Source of the DNA: Alphaproteobacteria bacterium
GTDB taxonomy: Bacteria; Pseudomonadota; Alphaproteobacteria; Micropepsales; Micropepsaceae
Length of the DNA: 64,000 bases
Direction of reading: 5' to 3'
Assembly (NCBI GenBank): GCA_025350465.1
Contig: JANXXU010000007.1
Location: 114,451 to 178,450, forward strand
The translations under genes and the position numbers were made by a program. The notes beneath the pieces were generated by a model. It was not told the origin of the DNA. It made no database searches and saw only the letters and a list, made by a program, of their open reading frames with translations. The first letter of the stretch is position 1; every line of letters starts with the position of its first letter. Positions 1-9,196 of the stretch are shown here, piece by piece.

Positions 1-180
1 GCGATCTTCGTAGTCGTGGAACGTTTGAATGTAGGGATGGTTGGAGGGCAGACCCTTATAGAAGCCCGCGTCGAAGTGGAGCTTGGTCGCTTGGAATCCC
101 AGAATGACAGTCGCGATCGCGATCGCTGCCAGAACCAGGACGCGCCCACGGAAGAAAATCGTCTCGAGAAATCTAATCAT
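1..180 (-). CDS. N-terminal part of RND/MMPL-family exporter (partial, runs off window start)
   Basis: Reverse strand from ATG at 180 reads MIRFLETIFFRGRVLVLAAIAIATVILGFQATKLHFDAGFYKGLPSNHPYIQTFHDYEDR: TM helix followed by the 'LP..HPYIQTF..YE' pattern typical of this RND family. Confidence 0.65.
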   Translation of the reverse strand, partial: MIRFLETIFFRGRVLVLAAIAIATVILGFQATKLHFDAGFYKGLPSNHPYIQTFHDYEDR

Positions 181-688
181 GAACTTCCGTTTACTCCCTC
201 GGAGAGCGCACTCTGACGGTGCGTCTCAAGCGTTACCAACCGGCAGCGGCAGCCACGGACAATGCGCGATACGCATCCAACCGCGTCGTGCCGAATTCCA
301 TCGTTTCGTCGGGAAAAAGGATGCCCCTGTGGTCGCGGCGGGCGCCAATTCTGCGAGGCGAACACGCTGCCGCGACTCGACTGTCCACTGGTGTGTCCTT
401 CCCCCCTCAGGCGCACAGGTCCGCGTCACCTCCCCAAGCGACGCGCCCTTCGGGCCCTCCGCGCGCCATCGACGCCGGCAAACGCAGTCAAGCCCAACCA
501 CTTCCTCTAACACATTCATGATGCCGTCGCCAAAGCCTGGACTCGAATCATGCTGAAGAGCCGAGGAGTGTGGGCGCTGTGCCGCAGTCGTGGTTTGGCC
601 GGCACGCTTGGTCGGCGAACCGGCCGTTCAACATGACAGAGCGATTTTAAGGAGCTTCTAATTGTCTCGGCGCTAGAACCGGCAAAGC

Positions 689-717
689 TGACGCCAGCGT
701 CAAGTTAAAGTTGACGC
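689..717. promoter_or_regulatory. Operator-like inverted repeat TGACGC-CA-GCGTCA plus a third TGACGC half-site
   Basis: Perfect inverted repeat at 689-702 and another TGACGC at 712-717, upstream of the diiron protein gene. Confidence 0.45.
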
Positions 718-778
718 ACATGTCACTTTTTGCTAGACGGCCGGCAGAGCAACGCCATTCGAGTGGGAGCGAATATTC

Positions 779-1897
779 ATGACTACGCTGCAGATCACCA
801 AGGATCAGGCCTACAACGCCGTCGATCCGACCGATTTCCCGGCCATGATGGAAGTGGAGCGCTATGGCGCGCGGTCTTCAGCCTTCGACAAGATTATCTC
901 TGCGACCCACGACCATTTCTGGGATCCGCTCGACAAGAAGTACATCGACTTCGCCGAGCCCTTCGACATCGAAAACGACCAGATTTTGCCCGACGAGTTC
1001 TTTCCGATCTTCCAGACTAAGTTCGGCGAGACACTGACGGCCAAGCAGAAAGTCAAGTTCGCCAACGAATCCGCGCGCTGGATTTTGTCGTCGATCCTGC
1101 ACGGCGAACAGGGAGCGTTGTCGCTGTCGGCGTCGCTCTGCCACATCCTGCGCGACCCCGGCGCACAAGAATACGCGGCCAATCAGGCGCGCGAGGAAGC
1201 GCGCCATGTGGCCGGCTTCTCGCGTTATGTGCAAGCGCGCTGGGGCAAGCCGCTGCCGGTCGGACCGACACTCGGAACGCTGTTGACCGAACTCGTGCTG
1301 GCGCCCGAGGTCTACAAGAAGATCGTCGGCATGCAGATGCTGGTCGAAGGTCTCGCGATGGGCGCCTTTGCGACGCTTTACACGAAGTCACGCGATCCGC
1401 TGCTCGTGCGACTCTGCCAGCTCGTCATGACGGACGAGGCCTTCCACCACAAATTCGGCAAGATCTGGGCCGATCGAACGATTCCGAAACTCTCCAAGCA
1501 GGAGCAGGAATTGGTCGAGGATTGGGCGGCGAGTTGCTTCCAGACGCTGCTCTTCAATCTGATCAACCCGGAGCAGATGAAGTCGGTCTATGCGCTGGTC
1601 GGAATCGATTGGCAGGAAGCGCAAGCCTCGCTGATGGACGCGATCTCCGACGACCTTCGGCGCGAGCGCATGCGCGAGGGCACGGATATCTTTCGCGTGC
1701 TGATCAAGACGCTGCTCAAGGCCGGTATCATCACCGACCGTACCAAGGCGTTCTACGCCATGTATGTCGACATGGAGGAACTCAAGGCCGAAGGCGACCG
1801 CATGATCGGCGACGATATCGCCGAAGAGGGCATCAAGTACCTTCAGACGATCAATTTCGGCTCAAAGAAGGGCGCGATGCTTCTCGCCGCCGAATGA
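779..1897 (+). CDS. Ferritin-like/R2-like diiron-carboxylate protein
   Basis: 372 aa; helices with HGEQGAL, EEARHVAGF, QMLVEGLAMGAF and TDEAFHHKF, as in diiron four-helix-bundle proteins. Confidence 0.75.
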   Translation: MTTLQITKDQAYNAVDPTDFPAMMEVERYGARSSAFDKIISATHDHFWDPLDKKYIDFAEPFDIENDQILPDEFFPIFQTKFGETLTAKQKVKFANESARWILSSILHGEQGALSLSASLCHILRDPGAQEYAANQAREEARHVAGFSRYVQARWGKPLPVGPTLGTLLTELVLAPEVYKKIVGMQMLVEGLAMGAFATLYTKSRDPLLVRLCQLVMTDEAFHHKFGKIWADRTIPKLSKQEQELVEDWAASCFQTLLFNLINPEQMKSVYALVGIDWQEAQASLMDAISDDLRRERMREGTDIFRVLIKTLLKAGIITDRTKAFYAMYVDMEELKAEGDRMIGDDIAEEGIKYLQTINFGSKKGAMLLAAE

Positions 1898-1917
1898 AAT
1901 CTCATTCCTGATCGAAT

Positions 1918-1943
1918 AAGGGCGGCGCAGTGCCGCCCTTTCT
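1918..1943 (+). terminator. Intrinsic terminator of the diiron protein gene
   Basis: AAGGGCGGC-gcagt-GCCGCCCTT followed by TCT; 9-bp perfect stem. Confidence 0.75.
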
Positions 1944-3243
1944 ATATGCCGGCCGCCGCAAGGCTGATGCAGGCGATATGCACCGGATCGAGCGGTACGG
2001 CGCCATCGCGCGTGCCGTCGTCTTTGAAGCGGCTCCATTGCGCATTGGCGACGACGCAAAAGTCGTTACCGGCAACCGTTCCCAGCGAAGGTTCAGGGAT
2101 GTTCGCGTCGTTTGCGGACAATACCCGTACGCGTGTCACCGCCGTCCCCGAGGCATCGAGCGAAATGGCAATGATGCGCTGTGGATTGATGCCGTTCTGC
2201 ACTGCGATCAGCGTGTCGTTGTGACGATAGAGTCCATCGATGCCGAGGAGCGTCGCGCCGTCGGCAAAGTCGATGGTTTGCAGCGCCTTCGTCTTCACAT
2301 CGATGAAGTGCAGGCCGGCGGAATAGTCGGCGACGATCAGATGCGAGCCGTCCGGCGTCGTCGTGACGCCCTGCAACGAGATGAAGTTTTCATTGCGCAG
2401 CCAAGGCGAAAGCGTTGAGCCGGCCGCATCGACGGCATAGATGACCGGCGCTATAGAGTCGGGCGCGAAGACATTTCCGTCGGCGGTCACGGCAACATCG
2501 CCTATGACACGTTCCTCGTCTGTCTTCGGGAGCAGTGCCGTCGAGAGCAAGTGTCCGTCGCCAAGGGCGAAGGAAAATACGCCGTTCGCCCCGCGATCCT
2601 CGGCACGGGGTTGCGCGTGCGGAACGGCACTTGAAGCGACCCAAAGGCGTTGACGTTTTCCGTCGACGGCAAGTCCGAAAGCGCCGAACAATCCGCTTGT
2701 CGGGGCGTTTGCGAATTGGCTTTGCCGGCCGTCGGGCGAGAGCGCTACGATTTTCCGCTGATCGACGCTGCTGACGAAGAACCGCTTCGTCGAAGGATCG
2801 AAGGCGACGCCCTCGGCAAGGAACGGCGCACCCGCAACAGTTGCAAAGACCGTCGACACTCCAACCGGCGCTCGAATGGCGTCGAATTTCGCAAGTACCG
2901 CCTTGAAGGCGGGTTGATCCTTCAAGGCGGCGAAAGCGGCATCGTGCTCAACATCGGCAATGAGGCCCATGTCCGCGTAGGCGGTGAGCGCGTCGATCGC
3001 TTCGGCGGATTTGCCGGCTTTGGCGGAGCTCGCCGCCAAATTATAAAGTGCTGTCGCAAGATGTGGACGCAAGGCGAGGGCGCCTGCAAAATCCTTCGCC
3101 GCTTCGGCGAAATTCCCGGCTTTGTAGGCGGCGATGCCCTGCAATTGCAGTTGATGCGCTTGCTGTGGCGAAGTATCGGCGTGCGCTAAAGTAGGCGAGA
3201 CGACGAATAGCGATGCAAAAACGAAGAGCAAATGCCGATACAT
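1942..3243 (-). CDS. Secreted TPR plus SMP-30/NHL-like beta-propeller protein
   Basis: Signal peptide MYRHLLFVFASLFVVSPTLAHA, TPR-like AAYKAGNFAEAAKDFAGALALRPHLATALYNLA, then propeller-like repeats; start chosen at internal Met. Confidence 0.6.
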   Translation of the reverse strand: MYRHLLFVFASLFVVSPTLAHADTSPQQAHQLQLQGIAAYKAGNFAEAAKDFAGALALRPHLATALYNLAASSAKAGKSAEAIDALTAYADMGLIADVEHDAAFAALKDQPAFKAVLAKFDAIRAPVGVSTVFATVAGAPFLAEGVAFDPSTKRFFVSSVDQRKIVALSPDGRQSQFANAPTSGLFGAFGLAVDGKRQRLWVASSAVPHAQPRAEDRGANGVFSFALGDGHLLSTALLPKTDEERVIGDVAVTADGNVFAPDSIAPVIYAVDAAGSTLSPWLRNENFISLQGVTTTPDGSHLIVADYSAGLHFIDVKTKALQTIDFADGATLLGIDGLYRHNDTLIAVQNGINPQRIIAISLDASGTAVTRVRVLSANDANIPEPSLGTVAGNDFCVVANAQWSRFKDDGTRDGAVPLDPVHIACISLAAAGI

Positions 3244-3356
3244 GAGTTTCCCCTGCCGTGTGCGGCCCCCGCTCATCAATTGCAGATGGGTACCAAGGCG
3301 CGCAATCTGCTAGCGGAAAATTGATCGCTTGCTCCTCAATCCGGGGGATATTTGGC

Positions 3357-3785
3357 GTGGAATATTTGGAATCGGGATTTGTAGCGCGCGGCGTCAGCCG
3401 CTTGATGCTTGAGCGCGGATATTCGCCGCTTGTCGAGTTCACCTTGCCGACGGGGCGCAGGCTGGACGTGGCGGCGGTTTCGGACTCGGGTGAAATCGTC
3501 GCCGTTGAAATCAAGGTTAGTCTCGCCGATCTGCGCGCCGACGAAAAATGGGTCGAGTATTTGGAGTTCTGCGATCGCTTCTATTTCGCGGTCCCGGAGA
3601 ATTTTCCCCAAGAGGCGTTGCCGGCGGAACATGGGCTCATCGTCGCCGACCGTTTCGGTGCCGCGATCATCCGCGACTCGGACCGGTCGCGCGTCGCCGG
3701 GGCCCGGCGCAAGGCGCTGCTCATTCGCTTTGCCCGCGTTGCCGCGGAACGCTTGGCGCGAGCGGCCGATCCCTTCGCGCCTTAA
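3357..3785 (+). CDS. mmcB: MmcB-family DNA repair protein (restriction-fold)
   Basis: LDVAAVSDSGEIVAVEIKVSLADLRADEKWVEYLEFCDRFYFAVPENFP matches the MmcB nuclease-like fold; GTG start preceded by GGGGGA. Confidence 0.7.
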   Translation: MEYLESGFVARGVSRLMLERGYSPLVEFTLPTGRRLDVAAVSDSGEIVAVEIKVSLADLRADEKWVEYLEFCDRFYFAVPENFPQEALPAEHGLIVADRFGAAIIRDSDRSRVAGARRKALLIRFARVAAERLARAADPFAP

Positions 3786-3854
3786 CCTTTGTCTTAACGG
3801 AAACGGGCGGGTTTGGTTGATCGGAACGGCGCGCCGTGCTCAACATCGGCTCCC

Positions 3855-5339
3855 ATGGATCACACGCAAGCTCTAGGTCCGTTGCTCGAAAAACTCGCGT
3901 CGGTGCGGGTGCTCTGCATCGGCGACGTGATGCTGGATCGCTTCGTCTACGGGTCGGTGGATCGGGTATCGCCGGAAGCGCCGATTCCGGTCCTGCGGAT
4001 CGAGCGCGAAGCGCAAATGCTCGGAGGTGCCGGAAACGTCGTGCGCAACGTCGCGGCGCTGGGCGCACACGCTACTTTGATCGCGGTCGTCGGCGACGAT
4101 GACGCCGGCCGCGATATCGCGCGGCTTATCGCCAACGAGCCAAGTCTTGAAGCAAGCCTGATCACCGTTGCCGATCGTTCGACGACGGTGAAGCTGCGCT
4201 ATGTCGCGGGCAATCAACAACTCTTGCGCGCCGATCGCGAGCAATCGAACGCTCTCGAGCGCGAGACGAACGAGCGCGTGTGTGCCGCGGTCGAAGGCGA
4301 AATCGCCGACGCCGATGTTGTTGTCTTGTCCGACTACGCGAAGGGCGTTTTGTCGCCGGGCGTTGTCGCGCGCGTTGTTGCGATCGCGGCTCGGCACGCA
4401 AAGCCTGTCATCGCGGACCCCAAGACTGTCGATTTCGCGCGTTACAAGGGCGTCAACGTGCTGACGCCGAACGCGAAGGAACTTGCGGCCGCCACGGCGA
4501 TGGCCGTCGGCGACGACGCTTCCGCCGAAAGTGCGGCCCGCAAGGCGCTGGCGAGCGCCGCTGCCGACGCGGTCTTGGTGACACGGTCGGAGCGTGGAAT
4601 GACGCTAGTTGCGCGCGATGGCGGGACGCATCATTTTCCCGCCGAAGCGCGCGAGGTGTTCGACGTTTCGGGCGCAGGCGACACGGTGCTCGCCGTTCTT
4701 GGCCTTGCGCTTGGCGCCGGCGCGTCGATCGCGGATGCCGCAGCCTTTGCAAATCTCGCGGCAGGGATCGTGGTCTGCAAAGCGGGCACGGCGGTTGTGC
4801 GTCCCGACGAACTTTCCCAGGCACTTCACGCGGCCGATCTCAAGGGGCCCGAGGCGAAAATCAGAACGATTGATTCGGCGCTCGACCTGACCGAGCGATG
4901 GCGCACGCGTGGGCTCAAGATCGGCTTCACCAATGGCTGCTTCGATCTTATTCATACGGGCCATATCTCCATGCTGGCGCAAGCGCGCGCGGCGTGCGAC
5001 CGGCTGGTCGTCGGTCTCAATACGGATGCTTCCGTCAAGCGGTTGAAGGGCCCGACGCGCCCGGTCAACACCGAGATGGCGCGCGCCATCGTGCTTGCGG
5101 CGCTGGAGACGGTGGATCTGGTCGTTCTGTTCGACGAAGAAACGCCGATCAAATTGATCGAGGCGTTGCGTCCGGACGCGTTGATCAAGGGCGCCGACTA
5201 CAGCGTCGAGCAAGTCGTCGGTGCTTCATTCGTGCAGTCCTATGGCGGGCGTGTCGTGCTGGCGACGCTGATGCCGGGGCAAAGCACGAGCGGAACCATC
5301 GCACGCATGGGCCGCGTGCCGGCCGGTGCCAAGCCATGA
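3855..5339 (+). CDS. hldE: Bifunctional heptose-7-phosphate kinase / heptose-1-phosphate adenylyltransferase
   Basis: PfkB kinase half (DVSGAGDTVLAVL) plus nucleotidyltransferase half (GFTNGCFDLIHTGHI, LIKGADY). Confidence 0.93.
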   Translation: MDHTQALGPLLEKLASVRVLCIGDVMLDRFVYGSVDRVSPEAPIPVLRIEREAQMLGGAGNVVRNVAALGAHATLIAVVGDDDAGRDIARLIANEPSLEASLITVADRSTTVKLRYVAGNQQLLRADREQSNALERETNERVCAAVEGEIADADVVVLSDYAKGVLSPGVVARVVAIAARHAKPVIADPKTVDFARYKGVNVLTPNAKELAAATAMAVGDDASAESAARKALASAAADAVLVTRSERGMTLVARDGGTHHFPAEAREVFDVSGAGDTVLAVLGLALGAGASIADAAAFANLAAGIVVCKAGTAVVRPDELSQALHAADLKGPEAKIRTIDSALDLTERWRTRGLKIGFTNGCFDLIHTGHISMLAQARAACDRLVVGLNTDASVKRLKGPTRPVNTEMARAIVLAALETVDLVVLFDEETPIKLIEALRPDALIKGADYSVEQVVGASFVQSYGGRVVLATLMPGQSTSGTIARMGRVPAGAKP

Positions 5340-6319
5340 TCCTGGTGACGGGTGGCGCCGGCTTCATCGGCTCCAATCTCGCGGCGGCGCTTGCCGAAGG
5401 CGGGCACGAGGTCGCGATCTGCGATCGATTGGGGCACGAGGAGAAATGGCGCAACGTCGCCAAGGTCGACCTCGCCGATATCGTCTCGCCCGAGGAGGCG
5501 CCACAGTGGCTCGAGCGGCATCGCCGCCGGATCGATGCCGTCATCCATATGGGCGCCGTCTCTTCGACGACCGAGCGCGACGTCGATTTGATCTTGCGCG
5601 AGAATTACCGCTTGTCGCGCGCGCTCTGGGAATTTTCGGCTCGCGAAAGCGCGCGCTTCATCTATGCGTCGTCGGCCGCGACCTACGGCGACGGCAGCGC
5701 CGGATTTGACGACGATGCGTCGCGCGCGTCGCTGGCGAAACTCACGCCGCTCAATCCATATGGCTGGTCGAAGCATTTGTTCGATCGCTTTGTCGCGTGC
5801 GAGGTCGCGCGCGGCGCGCCGTTGCCGAAACAATGGGCGGGGCTGAAGTTCTTCAACGTCTACGGGCCGAACGAGTATCACAAGGGCGCGATGAAGAGCG
5901 TGGTTGCGCAGGTCTTTCCGCGCGCCGCCGCGGGCGAAGCCGTGACGTTATTCCGCTCGCACAATCCGAAATTCGCCGACGGCGGGCAGATGCGCGACTT
6001 CATCTATGTGCGCGACTGCGGCGATGTCGTCGCGTGGCTTCTGAAAACACCGCGTGTCAACGGGCTGTTCAATTTGGGGACAGGGCAAGCGCGAACCTTC
6101 CTGGATCTGGCCCGCGCGGTATTCGCTGCGATCAACCGCAAGCCGAACATCGCTTACGTCGATACGCCCGCCGAAATTCGCGACAAATATCAATATTTTA
6201 CCGAGGCGCGCATGGAACGCTTGCGCAGCGCCGGCTACGGCGCGCCCTTCACCTCGCTTGAGGACGGCGTCAGCGATTATGTGCAGCGCTATCTAAGCGC
6301 CGCCGATCGCTACCGCTGA
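5336..6319 (+). CDS. rfaD: ADP-glyceromanno-heptose 6-epimerase
   Basis: MILVTGGAGFIGSNLAAAL, YGWSKHLFD, FFNVYGPNEYHKGAMKSV; ATGA overlap with hldE. Confidence 0.93.
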   Translation: MILVTGGAGFIGSNLAAALAEGGHEVAICDRLGHEEKWRNVAKVDLADIVSPEEAPQWLERHRRRIDAVIHMGAVSSTTERDVDLILRENYRLSRALWEFSARESARFIYASSAATYGDGSAGFDDDASRASLAKLTPLNPYGWSKHLFDRFVACEVARGAPLPKQWAGLKFFNVYGPNEYHKGAMKSVVAQVFPRAAAGEAVTLFRSHNPKFADGGQMRDFIYVRDCGDVVAWLLKTPRVNGLFNLGTGQARTFLDLARAVFAAINRKPNIAYVDTPAEIRDKYQYFTEARMERLRSAGYGAPFTSLEDGVSDYVQRYLSAADRYR

Positions 6320-6375
6320 AATCGACAGCAGCGCGTACTTTCCTCCCCCGCAAGAGCGGAGGAAGAAAGAATCGC

Positions 6376-6927
6376 TTATTTCGGCGAGCGCTTGGCCAGG
6401 ATGCGCTGCAGCGTGCGGCGGTGCATGTTGAGGCGGCGCGCGGTCTCCGAGACGTTCTGACCGCACAGCTCGTAGACGCGCTGAATGTGCTCCCAACGCA
6501 CGCGGTCGGCCGACATCGGGTTTTCGGGCGGCGACGGTTTGGCGTCGCGCCGCGCCAACAATGCGTTTGCCACGTCATCGGCGTCGGCGGGTTTTGAAAG
6601 ATAGTCTACGGCGCCGTGCTTCACGGCCGCGACCGCGGTTGCGATGTTGCCGTAGCCCGTGAGCATTATGACGCGCGCATCCGGGCGCGCCTGGTGAAGG
6701 GCCTCGACGATGTCCAGGCCGTTTCCCGACGTGCCGAGGCGCAGGTCGACGACGGCAAAGGCGGGCGGCGACTTTCGTGCGACGAGCATCGCTTCCTCGG
6801 CGGTCTCGGCGGCGGTCACGACAAACCCCCGCGCTTCCATGGCACGCGCCAGGCGCTGACGAAACGGGGCGTCGTCATCGACGATCAGAAGGCTTCGATC
6901 CGGCAGCTCTTCCGCAGATAGGGCCAT
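6376..6927 (-). CDS. regA: RegA/ActR/PrrA-family response regulator
   Basis: Receiver domain (LLIVDDDAPF, VVDLRLG, MLTGYGNIATAVAAVKHGAVDYLSKPAD) and Fis-type HTH (NVSETARRLNMHRRTLQRILAKRSPK). Confidence 0.88.
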   Translation of the reverse strand: MALSAEELPDRSLLIVDDDAPFRQRLARAMEARGFVVTAAETAEEAMLVARKSPPAFAVVDLRLGTSGNGLDIVEALHQARPDARVIMLTGYGNIATAVAAVKHGAVDYLSKPADADDVANALLARRDAKPSPPENPMSADRVRWEHIQRVYELCGQNVSETARRLNMHRRTLQRILAKRSPK

Positions 6928-7016
6928 GAATCCCCTCTTGTCCCTTCAGGTGGCGGCTGGAATATAGGGTTGCCAAGGCCTCACGTCCAAGGCTTGTCTG
7001 CGATCGGCCAGTGCTG

Positions 7017-8375
7017 TTATCCCCTTGAAAGAACTGGCTGCTCCAGCGCGACGCGCGGCCAGCGAACGCTGACGACGGCGCCCCGGCGCGACGCGTTGGA
7101 AAAGTCGACCGCGCCACCGGTGCGCTCGATCAAAGTCTTGGCGATGAAGAAGCCGAGCCCCAGACCCGAGTGATTGTTGCGCTCGGCGGCATCGCTGCCT
7201 TCGCCTTGCATATTTTGAAGCCCGCCCCGTGTCGTCACATACGGCTCCCCTAAGCGTTCGAAGACGCTTGGATCGAAGCCCGGCCCGTCATCGGTAATCG
7301 TCATTTGAACCTCGATCGCGGTCCACACCGCTTCGATCGACACTGTGGTCACCGCAAAATCGACCGCGTTCTCGATCAGGTTTCCCAGGCCATGAATGAC
7401 CTCGGGCCGGCGGCGCACGGAAAACGAGCCCTCGCCATGCGCCGCGATCTTGATCTCAACGCCGAAGCCGCGATGCGGTTCGGCGATCTCGTCGAGGAGG
7501 GCGCCAAGAGGCAGGCGCTGCGCGGCCACGCCGTCGTCAGCCGCGTCGTGTTGCGCGAGCTTGCCAAGGATCTCGCGGCACCGTTCCGCTTGGCTGCGCA
7601 ACAGGCGGATGTCGTCGAACCACGGCGCATCCGGCGGCACTTCGCGTTCGAGCTCACGAGCGACGACCGCGATCGTGCCAAGCGGCGTTCCCAGTTCGTG
7701 CGCGGTGGCGGCGGCGAGCGCGCCCAAGTCCGACAAGCGTTGTTCGCGGGCGAGGGCGTCCTGCGCCGCGGCGAGAGCCGTCTGCATGCCGCGTGCTTCG
7801 TCAGCCGTGCGCCAGGCGTAGATCAACGTGAAGCCGATGCCGAGCGTCAGCGAAATCCAATTGCCGGCGAGATAGAACAACGGCAATTCGATCGGCTCAT
7901 TCGGATCCCAAGGCAACGGCCAATGCAGGAACGAAATCAGTGTGACACAGGCGAGTGTGAATCCGGCAAGACCGAGCGTCGCGGGCAAGCTCAGATTCGT
8001 CGCCGAGATCACGACCGGCGCGATGTAGAGCAGCGTGAACGGATTTTCGAGCCCGCCGGTCAGCATGAGCAGTGACGTCAGCTGAACGATGTCAAAGCTC
8101 AAATGGACGATCGCCTCGATCTCGGTCAACTGACGCGTCTGCGGGTAGAGGTAGGTCAGCGTCAGATTGAACAGCGCGCTCGCCGCGATCTCGGCGGCGC
8201 ACAGCTCGACGGGCAGATCGTAGCGCAAGCCCAGGAAGACGATGACGATCGCGGTCGCCTGCCCGGCAATGCCGAGCCAGCGCAAGAAGATCAGCGTTCG
8301 CAGGCGCACGCGCGGCGCAAGCGGTGTGCCGACGTCTCGCGCGGTGTAGGGAAGTGTCGCCGCCATGGCCGGCAT
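7017..8375 (-). CDS. regB: RegB/ActS/PrrB-family redox sensor histidine kinase
   Basis: GGLENPFTLLYIAP matches the RegB GGxxNPF quinone motif; HELGTPLGTIAVVARELE H-box; ERCREILGKL redox-box cysteine; HATPase. Confidence 0.9.
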   Translation of the reverse strand: MPAMAATLPYTARDVGTPLAPRVRLRTLIFLRWLGIAGQATAIVIVFLGLRYDLPVELCAAEIAASALFNLTLTYLYPQTRQLTEIEAIVHLSFDIVQLTSLLMLTGGLENPFTLLYIAPVVISATNLSLPATLGLAGFTLACVTLISFLHWPLPWDPNEPIELPLFYLAGNWISLTLGIGFTLIYAWRTADEARGMQTALAAAQDALAREQRLSDLGALAAATAHELGTPLGTIAVVARELEREVPPDAPWFDDIRLLRSQAERCREILGKLAQHDAADDGVAAQRLPLGALLDEIAEPHRGFGVEIKIAAHGEGSFSVRRRPEVIHGLGNLIENAVDFAVTTVSIEAVWTAIEVQMTITDDGPGFDPSVFERLGEPYVTTRGGLQNMQGEGSDAAERNNHSGLGLGFFIAKTLIERTGGAVDFSNASRRGAVVSVRWPRVALEQPVLSRG

Positions 8376-8448
8376 CAGTGAAACGGACGCGATGTCATGT
8401 CCAGGGCGCGCCTAGCGAGTTGCCCAAGCGGAATTGGTAAACGGGCGA

Positions 8449-9030
8449 TCAGGTCGCGCCTTTCTTCTTGAGCATCGCGACGACCGAGGGTTGACCGCTG
8501 CTGCGCGCGATTTCGAGCACGCTTGTGCCGGTTTGGTCCGCTTCGTTCGGATTGGCGCCGTGGTCAAGCAAGATTTTGGCGATATCTTCGCGGTGCGACC
8601 GAACAGCTTTGATCAAAGCGGTCTCGCGCAACGCGCCCTGCTTGTCGACATCCGCCTTCTTTTCCAGAAGGTAGGAGACAATCGCCGTGTCGCCGTTGGC
8701 CGCCGCCAGCGTCAGCGGCGTCGTCTCGTCGGTGCTTGCGATATCGACCCGCGCGCCCTGCTCAACGAGCAGCGTGACGATCTCGAGGCTGTGCATGGTG
8801 ACCGCGAGCACGAGGGCGGGTGTGCCGTCGCCCGCACGTTGGTTCGGCGTCGTTCCGTCGACGAGGGCCGCGTTCACCTTGTCGACCGCGCCGTCTTTGA
8901 TCGCCTCGATCAGGGGCGTTTCGCCAAACATGTCGGCGCGGGCGGGTGCCTGTGCGACCAGGGCGCCGCAAAGCGAAAGAAAGAGGCCTGCGGCAAGACG
9001 TTTGGCTGCGCAGTTCATGGTGCGGTCCAA
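8449..9030 (-). CDS. Secreted ankyrin-repeat protein
   Basis: Signal peptide then 4-5 ankyrin repeats (DGTPALVLAVTMHSLEIVTLLVEQGARVDIA...). Confidence 0.85.
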   Translation of the reverse strand: MDRTMNCAAKRLAAGLFLSLCGALVAQAPARADMFGETPLIEAIKDGAVDKVNAALVDGTTPNQRAGDGTPALVLAVTMHSLEIVTLLVEQGARVDIASTDETTPLTLAAANGDTAIVSYLLEKKADVDKQGALRETALIKAVRSHREDIAKILLDHGANPNEADQTGTSVLEIARSSGQPSVVAMLKKKGAT

Positions 9031-9196
9031 GGTTTAGACCTTTCAAAGGAGAGGCGAGGGCGCATGCTAGCAGGCGAAAGGCCGATATTGAACCGGTTCC
9101 CGCCTTAGGTGGTGGGTGACCGGCGACCCTTTCAGGGGCCATTAACGGCTCGAGTCCTAGAACGACATTTGGCGGATCAGGATCTGAGCGAAGGCA

